Assembly (NCBI GenBank): GCA_949878745.1
Contig: CATLBH010000023.1
Location: 1 to 41,107 of the forward strand
Direction: 5' to 3'
Length of the DNA stretch: 41,107 nt
Source: an uncultured Ruminiclostridium sp.
Lineage (GTDB): Bacteria; Bacillota; Clostridia; Oscillospirales; Ruminococcaceae
Part shown: positions 17,701 through 26,256 of the stretch, one piece after another
How the letters are laid out: each line of letters starts with the position of its first letter
Position numbering within the stretch: the first letter of the stretch is position 1
Made by a program: the position numbers and the translations under genes
The notes under the pieces: model-generated
Database searches by the model: none
What the model was told of the DNA's origin: nothing
The model's input: only the letters and a program-made list of their open reading frames with translations

Positions 17701-18783
17701 TACCTTCCCGCCGAGATTAAAGACGCATTTATTTGCGTCGCTTTCATCCGCGCCTTTTAAAAGAAGCAGGTCGGGACTTCCTATCGAGTTTCCGTCGCAG
17801 TTTGTAATATCGCAAAGATAGCTTTTTCCGTTAAGCACAACAATATTCCACATATGACTGCCTGCGCCCGTTCCCGCCGACAGATTGCCCGTCACGGTAT
17901 AACACTCGATTCCCCCTAAATCGCAGAGATACTGAAACGCTTTTGCGTATCCTTCACAGACGACATTTGTTTTCGGATCGTCGTCAAAAACATATACGAG
18001 CTGCCACTGGTCGCCGTAAGGCGGATTGGTTGTAACCGCGTCATAGTTATATTCGGTAAGATTGCATATTCTGTTTTTATAGCCCAGTATTTTTTCATAG
18101 TCGGACATTGCGTCATATTCGGCCGCAATCTTCTGCGCATTTTCCACCGCTTTTTTTGCCGAATTTATCTTTGCCGTATCTGTCTTAAGATAATTGCCGT
18201 TTGATTTATCGGCGTAATTTTCCGAAACGAAAAATTTTAATGTAAATTTATTATAAATTTTTTTGTTTCCGTCCGAATAAGAGCTGTATTCTATCCTATA
18301 GCCCTTGGTTTTGTCAAACCAATAAAAGTCCTGAGGAAGATCCGCCATAAGGCAGAGGATAACCTCGCGAAAATCCTCTTTACATTCAGCTTCACTCGGA
18401 TTAACATAAGGAGTCGACAGTTCAATTCGGAATACGGTATCGGAGATTTCGCCTGTCGCCGTTTTTTCAATATTTGCCCTCAACAGCTCGTAAATTTCCA
18501 GCTTGACTCCGTCCAGCGCGGTTTTGCCGTAATCCTTATAACCAAGAGCTTCATCGCCGTAAAACAATTGCTCTATATACATCCTTTCAAGATCCGCGTT
18601 ATCAGGCAGCTCAGGCAAAGCTGTCGATACTTGCTTCTCGTCTTTGCTGTGCGTAAAATCCGCGTTTTCCGCGCTCACGATGGATAGGGCGGGCATGGAC
18701 ATAACTTTAAGAGTTATCGTCATTGCCAAAACAAGGGAAACGGTTTTTAGAAGCGCTTGCTTTGCAGAGTTACGGTTTTTCAT
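14734..18783 (-). CDS. Large secreted/surface protein: transglutaminase-like, beta-helix repeats, Thr/Pro repeats
   Basis: The 1349-residue protein starts at the ATG preceded by GGAGG; an ATG four codons upstream overlaps that SD and is rejected. A signal peptide ends near SIVSA-EN. A transglutaminase-like core carries Cys276 (VVCEGYAKAF), His310 (GSHMWNIVV) and Asp325 (LCDITNCDG), a plausible catalytic triad. Residues ~447-668 are short Gly/Asn repeats such as FNMFGGEISEN, typical of a right-handed beta-helix adhesin. A Cys-rich segment (~745-870, e.g. HWVCEGENGCGK, CKNCDAVE, CEICGYERK) follows, then 18 tandem decapeptides of the ETDPPVTPPS type (873-1052), a folded C-terminal domain, and two hydrophobic helices. 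There is no LPXTG motif. The substrate is unknown; cross-linking or cleavage of a surface partner is inference. Confidence 0.85.
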   Translation of the reverse strand: MKNRNSAKQALLKTVSLVLAMTITLKVMSMPALSIVSAENADFTHSKDEKQVSTALPELPDNADLERMYIEQLFYGDEALGYKDYGKTALDGVKLEIYELLRANIEKTATGEISDTVFRIELSTPYVNPSEAECKEDFREVILCLMADLPQDFYWFDKTKGYRIEYSSYSDGNKKIYNKFTLKFFVSENYADKSNGNYLKTDTAKINSAKKAVENAQKIAAEYDAMSDYEKILGYKNRICNLTEYNYDAVTTNPPYGDQWQLVYVFDDDPKTNVVCEGYAKAFQYLCDLGGIECYTVTGNLSAGTGAGSHMWNIVVLNGKSYLCDITNCDGNSIGSPDLLLLKGADESDANKCVFNLGGKVTFTYDKDTLSMYTDDIRTVSKEDYDPNAHEHFVCEGAENCPDDVHTGHNPEKWTAWNDTNAMPSSAGNYYLTADVNITESWTPADGTSLCLNGHTVSAKNTVSGIIFIKQNKTFNLCDCVGSGKICGNSSSNPNYGGGVTNQGTFNMFGGEISENLAIHFGNGVYNRMTFNMYGGKIKGNKPATSELYNMGGGVCSKGEYIEGYVDIKSSFRMYGGEISENTSNIGGGVCNLNGSIFIYKGKIKENKVNCFNTSDGGGGLCIGSRSECYIYGGEITKNSTKFNGGVYIKEGNTTIGGNVVIKDNICDDNSNNLCLAKGFTVTLDKNNPLTENAYIGVSTEVKPSDGSPVDITGLNDKDYSKFFHSDDPAYEVNNSENGVVQLRVHTHNLVQYEAVSPTCTENGYDEHWVCEGENGCGKIFSDEDAKNELDEKPIIEKLKHDYEDKWRNDPEKHWKKCKNCDAVEPDSENSHDWDEGKITVEPTTEKEGEKTFTCEICGYERKEEIPKLEVSETTTPATSPSETTTSVTSSSETDPPVTPPSETEPPVTPPSETDPPVTPPSETDPPVTPPSETNPPVTPPSETTTPATSPSETTTPVAPPSETTTAVTSSSETDPPVTPPSETDPPVTPPSETDPPVTPPSETNPPVTPPSETDPPVTPPSETDPPVTPPSETDPPVTPPSETEPPVTPSTENSNIHGGFVIPQTSTSTNTATDPVSSYSETTSEEIPVQTSDTSMTEGVVKGSVSKRVESANYKVELSDSVRELASNVLTHQERLLTDSGSNAEILLTAEKIDSVSESDGIAVRNALNGFQVWQYLDINLYKIIDGTRYKLTGTDRAVTVKIVIPEALRENGAEYAMIRLHNGEAAVLKDLDNDADTITFETDRFSLYAFVYKDKKTNDDPPFNTGDDSHTSLFLAVGITSVSAAMTFSLIGSDIGGMSEEKKEKLYRKLIRWGKGGGKTRRLIALALIFLILSYYYGIGKSEQCAR
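15628..16167 (-). repeat. 18 x 30-bp tandem coding repeat
   Basis: The array encodes 18 perfect-length decapeptides without frame slippage. Fifteen or so are PPVTPPS-like units, and there are two interspersed blocks of TTT/SSS-type units (ETTTPATSPS, ETTTSVTSSS and ETTTPATSPS, ETTTPVAPPS, ETTTAVTSSS). The block order suggests duplication of a multi-unit segment. The repeat also keeps other reading frames open, which produces false ORFs. Confidence 0.92.
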
Positions 18784-18884
18784 AGCAACCTCCATTATAC
18801 GTTTTTTAATTAAGTTACATTTAAAGTATACTATATTTTTACAAATTTGTCCAGATAAACAAGAGATAAAAACAAAAAAAGCAT

Positions 18885-18928
18885 AAAAAGACCGTAATCT
18901 TATTCGGCGATAAGATTACGGTCTTTTT
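18885..18928. terminator. Terminator downstream of pnp
   Basis: A perfect 18-bp inverted repeat (18885-18902 with 18911-18928) reads AAAAAGACCGTAATCTTA with loop TTCGGCGA and T-runs both ways. It separates pnp from the surface-protein gene on the minus strand. Confidence 0.9.
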
Positions 18929-18947
18929 TACTGTTCAATTATTGCGT

Positions 18948-21074
18948 TTATTGCTCGGATTTGCTTTTTCTTTTAGCCTCGATATCCGCCAGCGCTTCTT
19001 TTCTGGAAAGTCCGATTTTGCCCTGTTGGTCGATTTTGATTATCTTGACGATAATCTCGTCGCCCACGTTGCAGACATCTTCTACCTTTTCAACACGTCT
19101 GTTTTCCAGCTCGGAAATGTGTACCATGCCCTCTTTTCCGGGAGCAAACTCCACAAATGCTCCGAAACCGGTAACTCTTACTACCTTTCCTTTATAAATG
19201 GAGCCGATTTCGGGAACGAGGGTAATGGCCTTTATCATTTCAACGCAGTCTCTGGACTTCTTTTCGTCGTTGCCGCATATAAATACGTTGCCTTCCTCGT
19301 CAATATCAATCTTTACCTCATAATCGGCGCAGAGCTTCTGGATAACCTTTCCGCCGGTTCCGATAACCTCGCGTATCTTGTCCACGGGAACCTTCATATT
19401 GATCATCTTGGGCGCCCATTGATTTACGGTGGGACGGGAAGCGGGAATGGCCTTGAGCATTACCTCGTCAAGGATATAGTCCCGCGCCTTGTGGGTTTTG
19501 GCGAAAGCGTCCTTTATTATTTCGGGGGTGAGACCGTCTATTTTAAGATCCATCTGAATGGCGGTGATGCCCTTATGAGTGCCGCCCACTTTAAAGTCCA
19601 TATCGCCAAAGAAGTCCTCAAGACCCTGAATGTCCACCATGGTCATCCAGCGTTCGCCCTCGGTGATAAGGCCGCAGGATATGCCCGCTACGGGGGACTT
19701 TATGGGGACGCCCGCGTCCATAAGAGAAAGGGTGGAGCCGCAGATGGAGGCCTGAGAGGTGGAGCCGTTGGAGGAGAGAACCTCCGAAACCAGCCTTATG
19801 GCGTAGGGGAATTCCTCTACGGATGGGATAACCGGCTCCAAAGCTCTTTGTGCAAGAGCGCCGTGGCCTATCTCGCGTCTTCCGGGGCCTCTGCTGGGTT
19901 TGGTTTCGCCTACGGAGTAGGAGGGGAAGTTGTAGTGGTGCATATAGCGCTTTTCTTCCTCGTCGTCAAGGCCGTCCAGCTTCTGGGCGTCGCTTACGGG
20001 ACCTAACGTGGTGACGGTGAGCACTTGAGTCTGACCTCTCGTGAAAAGTCCGGAGCCGTGAACGCGGGGAAGGAGCCCCACCTCCGCCGCCAAGGGTCTC
20101 ATCTGATCCATTCCGCGGCCGTCGACGCGCTTCTGTTCGTCAAGGAGCCAGCGGCGGACGATGAACTTCTGAAGCTTGTAGATACATTCGTCGATCATGG
20201 CGGTCTGTTCGGGGTACTTTTCGTCGTATTCGGCGTGGATTTCGTCCTTTACGGGCTGAAGTCTCGCTTCGCGCACGTTTTTGTCGTCGGTATCCAGAGC
20301 GTATTTTACCTTCTCGGTGTACTTGCCCCTAATATCCTCAAACAGGTCGTGGTCAACCTCCATGGACTCAAAGGTGAACTTGGGTTTTCCAATTTCTTCC
20401 CTTATTTTATTTACAAAGGGTATAATTGAGGAAACGATTTCCTCGTGCCCCTTCATTATGGCGTTAAACATGGTGTCGTCGTCAACCTCGTTGGCTCCGG
20501 CTTCTATCATTACGACCTTTTTCTCGCTGGAGGCGACGGTAAGCTGAAGATCGGACTTTGCTCTCTGCTCCGCATCGGGCATAAGCACGATCTCGCCGTC
20601 CACAAGGCCGACGGAAATGCCGCCTATGGGGCCGTTCCAGGGGATATCGGAAATGGAGACGGCTATTGAAGCGCCTATCATGGCTATAATTTCGGGCTGG
20701 GTGTCGGGATCCACGGCCAGTACAGTCATCACGATAGACACGTCGTTTCTCATATCCTTGGGGAAGAGGGGGCGCATGGGTCGATCCACTACTCTTGAGG
20801 TAAGAATGGCCTTTTCGCTGGGTCTTCCCTCTCTTTTAAGAAAGCTGCCCGGAATTTTTCCCACGGCGTAAAGCTTTTCTTCATAATCCACGGACAGGGG
20901 GAAGAAGTCTACGCCGTCGCGGGGCTTTTCGCTGGCGGTAACGTTTACCATTACCACGGTGTCGCCGTAGCGCACCCAGCAGGAACCGTTGGCAAGCCCG
21001 CAGGTCTTTCCCGTTTCCACGGAAAGCTCTCGGCCCGCAAAGGTAGTTTTAAACACCTTGTAATTTTCAAACAT
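18948..21074 (-). CDS. pnp: Polyribonucleotide nucleotidyltransferase (PNPase)
   Basis: PNPase degrades RNA 3' to 5' by phosphorolysis and is a core degradosome enzyme. The 708-residue protein has the expected order: RNase PH domain 1 (DTVVMVNVTAS, GSFLKREGRPSE), the alpha-helical linker, RNase PH domain 2 (FTRGQTQVLTV, SNGSTSQASICG, DFFGDMDFKVGGT), a KH domain (IREVIGTGGKVIQKLC) and an S1 domain (GKVVRVTGFGAFVEF, GKEGMVHISEL). The chosen ATG opens MFENYKVFKTTFAGREL; an in-frame start at 21149 would read into a repeat element and lacks homology. The leader contains a 127-bp nested palindrome, which may matter for processing and autoregulation. It lies downstream of rpsO, the classical order. 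Confidence 0.96.
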   Translation of the reverse strand: MFENYKVFKTTFAGRELSVETGKTCGLANGSCWVRYGDTVVMVNVTASEKPRDGVDFFPLSVDYEEKLYAVGKIPGSFLKREGRPSEKAILTSRVVDRPMRPLFPKDMRNDVSIVMTVLAVDPDTQPEIIAMIGASIAVSISDIPWNGPIGGISVGLVDGEIVLMPDAEQRAKSDLQLTVASSEKKVVMIEAGANEVDDDTMFNAIMKGHEEIVSSIIPFVNKIREEIGKPKFTFESMEVDHDLFEDIRGKYTEKVKYALDTDDKNVREARLQPVKDEIHAEYDEKYPEQTAMIDECIYKLQKFIVRRWLLDEQKRVDGRGMDQMRPLAAEVGLLPRVHGSGLFTRGQTQVLTVTTLGPVSDAQKLDGLDDEEEKRYMHHYNFPSYSVGETKPSRGPGRREIGHGALAQRALEPVIPSVEEFPYAIRLVSEVLSSNGSTSQASICGSTLSLMDAGVPIKSPVAGISCGLITEGERWMTMVDIQGLEDFFGDMDFKVGGTHKGITAIQMDLKIDGLTPEIIKDAFAKTHKARDYILDEVMLKAIPASRPTVNQWAPKMINMKVPVDKIREVIGTGGKVIQKLCADYEVKIDIDEEGNVFICGNDEKKSRDCVEMIKAITLVPEIGSIYKGKVVRVTGFGAFVEFAPGKEGMVHISELENRRVEKVEDVCNVGDEIIVKIIKIDQQGKIGLSRKEALADIEAKRKSKSEQ

Positions 21075-21102
21075 TCTTTTTACCTTGCCTTTCCTTTTTG
21101 GA

Positions 21103-21229
21103 GGAAACGATTTAGCAATAAATTCAGCTTTTATACAATCTTTGGTCATCCATATTATTTGTCTATAACTTGACCAAAGATTAGTATTAGGCGTCTAAAA
21201 GCTCAATTTAATGCTAAATTTACGTTTCC
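21103..21229. repeat. 127-bp nested palindrome in the pnp leader
   Basis: Outer arms 21103-21133 (GGAAACGATTTAGCAATAAA...) and 21196-21229 pair imperfectly with a few mismatches and small gaps. Inside lies an ATACTAAT-family palindrome: ATACAATCTTTGGTCA (21133-21148, one base deleted) with TGACCAAAGATTAGTAT (21171-21187). The structure ends 28 bp before the pnp start codon. Confidence 0.75.
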
Positions 21230-21361
21230 CCTTGTTTTTTTCAATCCTGCCCGTAACAGGCACAAAAGGACAGAACGACAAAGCGTTCCGTCCTTCGGGT
21301 ACTTGTCTTTTATATCAACTCACAATCCTTTCGAGAACACACTGTGAGTTGCACCCAAAGC

Positions 21362-21411
21362 ACTAATCTTTGACCGACCGCGTTATTTGTCTGTCAAAAC
21401 GTCAAAGATTA
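21362..21411. repeat. Degenerate ATACTAAT-like palindrome at the rpsO stop
   Basis: ACTAATCTTTGAC (21362-21374) faces GTCAAAGATTA (21401-21411), and the loop shares TTATTTGTCT with the other family copies. It directly follows the rpsO coding region, so it may also end or stabilise that transcript. Confidence 0.6.
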
Positions 21412-21678
21412 TTACTTACGAATACCAAGCTTCGCAACGATGGCACGGTAACGCTCAATATCCTTTTTCTGGAGGTAGTTGAGCAGGTTGCGTCTGTGAC
21501 CTACCATCTTATGAAGTCCGCGTCTTGAATGGTGATCCTTCTTATGATTTTTTAAATGCTCGGTAAGATCGGAAATTCTTTTTGTGAGAATGGCGATCTG
21601 TACTTCGGGGGAACCCGTATCGTTTTCATGGGTACGGTTCTTTTCAATGATCTCGGTTTTTTCTTCTTTCAGTAACAT
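21412..21678 (-). CDS. rpsO: 30S ribosomal protein S15
   Basis: S15 binds the central domain of 16S rRNA early in 30S assembly. The 88-residue protein has the universal features [29 protein letters not shown] and [10 protein letters not shown]. The ATG follows AAGAGGTG at good spacing; an in-frame ATG 12 codons upstream lacks these features. A strong promoter lies ~130 bp upstream, giving a leader in which S15 autoregulation is possible but not shown. pnp follows. Confidence 0.97.
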   Translation of the reverse strand: MLLKEEKTEIIEKNRTHENDTGSPEVQIAILTKRISDLTEHLKNHKKDHHSRRGLHKMVGHRRNLLNYLQKKDIERYRAIVAKLGIRK

Positions 21679-21808
21679 AATTACACCTCTTAAATTTTTT
21701 ATTTTCCCGTTCATAGCAAAGGGATACGGTGTTTCCCCGAGGGGGCGAATTCCTCAATGCCAAGAAAGGGATTTTTTTATTGTACGCAGCTGTACAAACA
21801 GCAAGCAT

Positions 21809-21837
21809 ATTATACCATAATATACGGTTTTTGTAAA
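21809..21837 (-). promoter_or_regulatory. Predicted promoter of rpsO
   Basis: On the minus strand: TTTACA (21832-21837), a 17-bp spacer ending TATGG, and TATAAT (21809-21814). The TGG before the -10 gives an extended -10 element. Confidence 0.7.
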
Positions 21838-21897
21838 TAGGTTTTAAAAAATTTGCTTTTTATTTTTTGGGGGCAATATAGGAAATAAGGGTTGGCA

Positions 21898-23211
21898 TTA
21901 ACCCGCGTTTTTTCGGCTGGCTCTTTTATTGCTGCCTATGCTTTTTTTATCGCCGTGCACTCTTTCCGGCTGGGTGTTTTCCCTTACGTTTTCGGCGGTG
22001 ACTATTATTTTGCTTAAGGTGGGGTCGGAGGGGGCGTCGAACATTGTTTCGGAGAGAATTTCCTCCATAATCGTGCGAAGTCCTCTTGCTCCCGTTTTGC
22101 GTTCCACCGCTTTTTTTGCTATTTCTTTAAGGGCGTCGGGCTGAATGGAAAGCTCTATGCCGTCCAAGCCGAAAAGATAAGTGTACTGTTTTATCAGCGC
22201 GTTTTTCGGCTCGATGAGAATCTTTATCAGCGCTTCCTCGTCCAGCTCGTCCAATACCGTCACAATGGGAAGTCTTCCCACCAATTCGGGTATGATTCCG
22301 TACTTTACAAGATCCTCGGGAGCCACCTCGTGGAAGGCTTCGGTAAGACTGTGTTCCTTCTGGCTTCTTACCTCGGCGCCGAAGCCGAGAGCGGAGGAGT
22401 GGATACGTGAAATTATCGTTTTTTCTATTCCCTCAAAGGCTCCGCCGCAGATAAAGAGTATATTTTCGGTGTTTATCTGAATAAACTCCTGATTGGGGTG
22501 TTTTCTTCCTCCCTGAGGGGGGACGTTGGAAACGGTGCCTTCCACTATTTTCAAAAGCGCCTGTTGTACGCCCTCGCCGCTTACGTCTCTTGTGATAGAG
22601 GTGTTTTCGGAACGGCGGGATATTTTGTCAATCTCGTCGATATAGACAATTCCTCTTTCCGCTGCGGCGATGTCGAAGTCAGCCGCCTGTATAAGCCTTA
22701 AGAGAACGTTTTCCACGTCCTCGCCCACATAGCCCGCCTGGGTCAGCGTGGTGGCGTCCGCTATGGCGAAGGGAACGTTCAGTATTTCCGCCAGAGTCTG
22801 AGCCAGCATTGTTTTTCCAACGCCCGTGGGGCCGAGCAAAAGAACATTGCTCTTTTGAAGCTCGATATCGCTGTCGCTGTCCTCTACGGCGCTCTCGTTG
22901 GCCAAAACTCTTTTATAGTGGTTATAAACCGCCACGGACAGAACCTTTTTCGCCTCTTCCTGTCCGATAATATATTCGTCAAGGATAGCCTTTATTTCGG
23001 CGGGCTTATGAAGCTTATCCTTTTTGAGAGTACCGATAGGGCGGTGGCTTCCCGGGCGGTCGCTTCTCGGAATTTCCCCTTCCTCCAACAGCATATTGTA
23101 GGAGGCCAAAACACATTCGTTGCATATAACGCCGTTTTTGCCTATCAACATTCTTGATACATAGTCTTCCGTTTTGCCGCAGAAATTACATTTTAACATA
23201 AAGCCGATCAT
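21898..23211 (-). CDS. clpX: ClpX, ATP-dependent unfoldase of ClpXP
   Basis: ClpX recognises and unfolds substrates for the ClpP protease. The 437-residue protein has the C4 zinc-binding domain (CNFCGK, CNEC), Walker A GPTGVGKT, the pore loop GYVGED, Walker B VYIDEIDK, the ClpX-specific RKHP motif ([10 protein letters not shown]) and the sensor-2 region [10 protein letters not shown] second possible start four codons downstream (ATG at 23199) gives MLKCNFCG, closer to many homologues. The SD-like GGAAAGG is too close to the first ATG, so the downstream start may be correct. It follows clpP by about 90 bp and lies in the tig-clpP-clpX order. Confidence 0.96.
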   Translation of the reverse strand: MIGFMLKCNFCGKTEDYVSRMLIGKNGVICNECVLASYNMLLEEGEIPRSDRPGSHRPIGTLKKDKLHKPAEIKAILDEYIIGQEEAKKVLSVAVYNHYKRVLANESAVEDSDSDIELQKSNVLLLGPTGVGKTMLAQTLAEILNVPFAIADATTLTQAGYVGEDVENVLLRLIQAADFDIAAAERGIVYIDEIDKISRRSENTSITRDVSGEGVQQALLKIVEGTVSNVPPQGGRKHPNQEFIQINTENILFICGGAFEGIEKTIISRIHSSALGFGAEVRSQKEHSLTEAFHEVAPEDLVKYGIIPELVGRLPIVTVLDELDEEALIKILIEPKNALIKQYTYLFGLDGIELSIQPDALKEIAKKAVERKTGARGLRTIMEEILSETMFDAPSDPTLSKIIVTAENVRENTQPERVHGDKKSIGSNKRASRKNAG

Positions 23212-23303
23212 GCCTTTCCGAAATTTTTTTGATGTTGCTTAGAAGTGTTTTTGTTTTTCATCAACCGATTTTCTCTTTAGAAAGGTACGGTTTAACTTAT
23301 TTA

Positions 23304-23906
23304 TTAACGTTTTTCAAAGATTTTGTCCACTATGCCGTACTCCAAGGCTTGCTGTGCGGTCATATAATTATCTCTGTCGGTGTCCGCCACTATTCTCTCA
23401 TAGGGCTGACCGGTCATTTCGGACAGCATTCTGTTCATCTTATCCTTAACATAGATAATGTGTTTGGCCACGATATCTATATCGGAGGCCTGAGCGCGGC
23501 CGGTACCGCCGGAGGGCTGGTGAATCATTACCTCGGCGTTGGGAAGGCACACTCTCTTGCCCTTTGTTCCGGCCGCCAGAAGGAAAGCGCCCATAGACGC
23601 GGCCATACCCATACAGATGGTGGAAACGTCGCACTTGATATACTGCATAGTGTCATAGATAGCCATACCGTCGGTAATGGAGCCGCCGGGGCTGTTGATA
23701 TAAAGCTGGATATCCTTATCGGCGTCCTGACCCTCAAGGAACAGAAGCTGAGCCACAACAAGGCTGGCGGTGGTGGCGTTTACTTCCTCGTGAAGCATAA
23801 CTATGCGGTCGTTGAGAAGTCTCGAATAAATGTCATAGGCTCTTTCGCCGCGTCCGGTCTGTTCGATTACGGTAGGCACCAAGCTCATATAGGTTTTATC
23901 GTCCAT
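23304..23906 (-). CDS. clpP: ClpP, ATP-dependent Clp protease proteolytic subunit
   Basis: ClpP forms the tetradecameric serine protease chamber that works with ClpX or ClpC. From the ATG preceded by AAAGGA the protein has 200 residues, the usual length. The triad is Ser104 (MAASMGAF), His129 (VMIHQPSGG) and Asp175 ([11 protein letters not shown]). The N-terminus [20 protein letters not shown] matches the family and suggests that a second start at the internal Met, seven codons in, is also possible. An upstream in-frame start at 24002 is rejected. The gene lies between tig and clpX. Confidence 0.96.
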   Translation of the reverse strand: MDDKTYMSLVPTVIEQTGRGERAYDIYSRLLNDRIVMLHEEVNATTASLVVAQLLFLEGQDADKDIQLYINSPGGSITDGMAIYDTMQYIKCDVSTICMGMAASMGAFLLAAGTKGKRVCLPNAEVMIHQPSGGTGRAQASDIDIVAKHIIYVKDKMNRMLSEMTGQPYERIVADTDRDNYMTAQQALEYGIVDKIFEKR

Positions 23907-24054
23907 TTTGTCGTCCTTTCCGAATATTATTCCGCTATTATTCTGCACATTTCCGCGTATTTTTACACGTTTTTCAATTTCTTTTTTAACAGCAAACCGC
24001 ATAACTGCAAAAGCGCATTATGCGGTGAACCTGTTAATGATAATTAAACAAAGC

Positions 24055-25338
24055 TTAGGAAGCTATTTCTGCGCTGTCCTTTACCAAAGCGAACGCCTTT
24101 TCCACTTTTATGTCTTCGCTTAAAGCCTCGACGGAGATTATGTTCTTTACCTTTTCAACCTCCATTTTGTGCTCTTCGGCGAGATCGGCGAAGTGCTTTT
24201 CCGTTTCTTCCTCGGAAGCCGCTATGTTCTCATAGACGGCGATCTTTTCAAGAGCGAGTCTGAGCTTGATCTGTTTTGTGGCGGCTTCTCTGAAGTTGTC
24301 TCTGAACTGTTCCATGGTAGAGCCGGTATATTTAAGGTAATCCTTAACGGTAACACCCTGATATCTGTTTCTGAATTCCCAGTCGCGCACCATTTCGGTG
24401 ATGCGGTTTTCGTACATTACCTCGGGAATTTCGCCCTCAAGCTTTTCGATGAGGGTATTGTTGAGGGAATTCTCAACCTCGTTGTCCGCGGCGGTTTCCG
24501 CCTGTTCGGTAAGCTTTTTCTTAATGTCGGCCTTAAGCTCGTCCAGAGTATCAAATTCGCTTACGTCCTTGGCGAATTCGTCGTCAAGGGGAGCCAATTC
24601 CTTGCCCTTGATCTCGTGGATAAGGCACTTGAATACCGCCGACTTGGCTCTGAGCTCTTCGGCGCTGTAGTCTTCGGGGAATGTAACGTTAACCTCAAAG
24701 GATTCGTCGATGTTCTTTCCTATAATCTGATCCTCGAAGCCGGGGATAAACTGTCCGCTTCCCAGGACAAGGCTGTAATTGTCGGCTTTTCCGCCTTCAA
24801 AGGGAACGTCGTCCACAAAGCCCTCGAAATCAAACACAACTGTGTCTCCGTTCTGGGCGGGACGGTCGGATATGTCGATAATGCGGGCGTTTCTGTCCTG
24901 CATGGCGGCAATCTGTTTGTCCACGTCCTCGTCGGTAACGTTCTTTACTATCTTGGTGACCTTGATACCCTTATAATCGGATATATTCACTTCGGGCTTG
25001 GTGGTGAACACCGCCTTGAATACCACGCCCTCCTCCTTGCTTACGGAAGATACCTCGATATTGGGCATATCAACAACGTCAAGTTCCGCTTCTTTTATAA
25101 CACTGTCGATATTTTCTCTGTACAGGGCGTTGATGGCATCGTCATAGAATACGCCTTCGCCGTAGTGGGTTTCGATCATCTTACGGGTGGCCTTGCCTTT
25201 TCTGAATCCGGGAACGATTATGTTCTTTCTTTTTTTCAGGAACGCTTTTTCAACAGCGGCTTCAAATTCGTCAACGCTGTTTTTGAATTCCACCTCCGCG
25301 GTATTTGCGGCGGTCTTGTTGTTAGAAATAATTTCCAT
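24055..25338 (-). CDS. tig: Trigger factor
   Basis: Trigger factor is the ribosome-bound chaperone at the nascent chain exit, with a peptidyl-prolyl isomerase domain. The 427-residue protein shows the N-terminal ribosome-binding loop GFRKGKATRKM (the common signature is GFRKGKxP, so the Pro is replaced by Thr), the FKBP-like domain (GDTVVFDFEGFVDD, GSGQFIPGFEDQIIG) and the helical C-terminal chaperone arms. The start follows CGGAGG. It has its own predicted promoter and leads the tig-clpP-clpX run. Confidence 0.95.
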   Translation of the reverse strand: MEIISNNKTAANTAEVEFKNSVDEFEAAVEKAFLKKRKNIIVPGFRKGKATRKMIETHYGEGVFYDDAINALYRENIDSVIKEAELDVVDMPNIEVSSVSKEEGVVFKAVFTTKPEVNISDYKGIKVTKIVKNVTDEDVDKQIAAMQDRNARIIDISDRPAQNGDTVVFDFEGFVDDVPFEGGKADNYSLVLGSGQFIPGFEDQIIGKNIDESFEVNVTFPEDYSAEELRAKSAVFKCLIHEIKGKELAPLDDEFAKDVSEFDTLDELKADIKKKLTEQAETAADNEVENSLNNTLIEKLEGEIPEVMYENRITEMVRDWEFRNRYQGVTVKDYLKYTGSTMEQFRDNFREAATKQIKLRLALEKIAVYENIAASEEETEKHFADLAEEHKMEVEKVKNIISVEALSEDIKVEKAFALVKDSAEIAS

Positions 25339-25369
25339 TTGATTTTCCTCCGTTTTTGCAGTCTTTAGT

Positions 25370-25398
25370 ATTATACCATATTTTTGAAAATATTTCCA
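25370..25398 (-). promoter_or_regulatory. Predicted promoter of tig
   Basis: On the minus strand: TATAAT (25370-25375) preceded by TATGG (extended -10), with a weak -35 TGGAAA (25393-25398) at 17 bp. Confidence 0.55.
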
Positions 25399-25500
25399 GT
25401 GATTTTTTTAAATTTTTAAAAAAAATTCACAAAAATTGATTTTTTGTCGGAGAAACTAATAAGGGCTGTGAAAAACTTTACCGTTCAGGGATAAAAGCCC

Positions 25501-26190
25501 TCATTCCACCAAAACGGGGGTAAATCCGACGCAGTCGCAGGAGGATATTTGAAAGTTTATACCGTCGTATTCTCCGTTGAACGCTTTTTTTACGGCAGCT
25601 CCATGTACGTGGCCGTAATAGCAGCGGTTAATGCCGTACTTTTTCATCACGTCCAGCATATAGTAATTTTTTTCGCTTCCGAATATAGGGGGGTAGTGAA
25701 GGAAGGCGATAAGCTTTCCGCCCAGCTTTTGTCCCTCCCGCGCCGACATTTCCAGTCTTCCCGCCTCTCTGTTGAGAAGCTTCGCGTCAAATGGGGCGGC
25801 ATCGTCGTTTATCCAGCCCCTTGTGCCGCACACCGATATGCCGTCGGCGAGATAGGCGTTGTTGTTTAGAACTTTTATTCTGTCAAAGCCCTTTTCCTGA
25901 AGAAAGGCGTCCATTTTTGCCTTTGTGTTCCACCAATAATCATGGTTTCCCTTGATAAAGATTTTGTTTCCTTTAAGCTCGCTGTTGATATAGGAAAAAT
26001 CTTTTTCGGTGTTTTCAAGGCTCATAGCCCATGATATATCGCCGTTTACCACCACCGTGTCCGAATCTGACACGAGGGTGTTCCAGCTTTCGGTTATTTT
26101 GTTCACATAGCTGCTCCAGCCCTTGAATATATCCATAGGCTTATCCGCGCCCAAAGATAAGTGCAGATCGCCAAGCACATATAAACTCAA
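25501..26190 (-). CDS. Calcineurin-like metallophosphoesterase
   Basis: The 229-residue protein keeps all metal-site motifs of the family: GDLHLS, VNGDISW, KGNHDYWW, FLHYPP and YGHVHG. It should be an active dinuclear metal phosphoesterase, in contrast to the degenerate copy at 6592-7311. It begins with TTG: AGGTGAG lies five bases before TTG-AGT-TTA, and no in-frame ATG gives the full DLH motif. It is 66 bp downstream of thrC on the same strand. The substrate cannot be inferred. Confidence 0.9.
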   Translation of the reverse strand: MSLYVLGDLHLSLGADKPMDIFKGWSSYVNKITESWNTLVSDSDTVVVNGDISWAMSLENTEKDFSYINSELKGNKIFIKGNHDYWWNTKAKMDAFLQEKGFDRIKVLNNNAYLADGISVCGTRGWINDDAAPFDAKLLNREAGRLEMSAREGQKLGGKLIAFLHYPPIFGSEKNYYMLDVMKKYGINRCYYGHVHGAAVKKAFNGEYDGINFQISSCDCVGFTPVLVE

Positions 26191-26256
26191 TTGATCTCAC
26201 CTGCCATCCGAAAATGATCACCCGCTGTCTTTAAATATTTATTTAATTTATCTTAT

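Larger units (their letters stand above)
21075..21411. other. rpsO-pnp intergenic region rich in hairpins
   Basis: The 337 bp between rpsO and pnp contain, in transcript order, an ATACTAAT-like palindrome abutting the rpsO stop (21362-21411), an AACTCACA/TGTGAGTT hairpin near 21318-21352, an AGGAC...GTCCT hairpin near 21268-21297, and the 127-bp nested palindrome (21103-21229). No ORF is supported. Confidence 0.65.

Noticed and set aside
18942-20006. 354-residue plus-strand ORF opposite pnp
   Set aside because: It is an antisense shadow of a highly conserved gene, without SD or recognisable domain.
21075-21149. N-terminal extension of PNPase from an ATG at 21149
   Set aside because: It would translate through the nested palindrome, has no SD, and does not match the family N-terminus.
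24169-25368. 399-residue plus-strand ORF opposite tig
   Set aside because: It is an antisense shadow covering trigger factor, with no SD and no domain.
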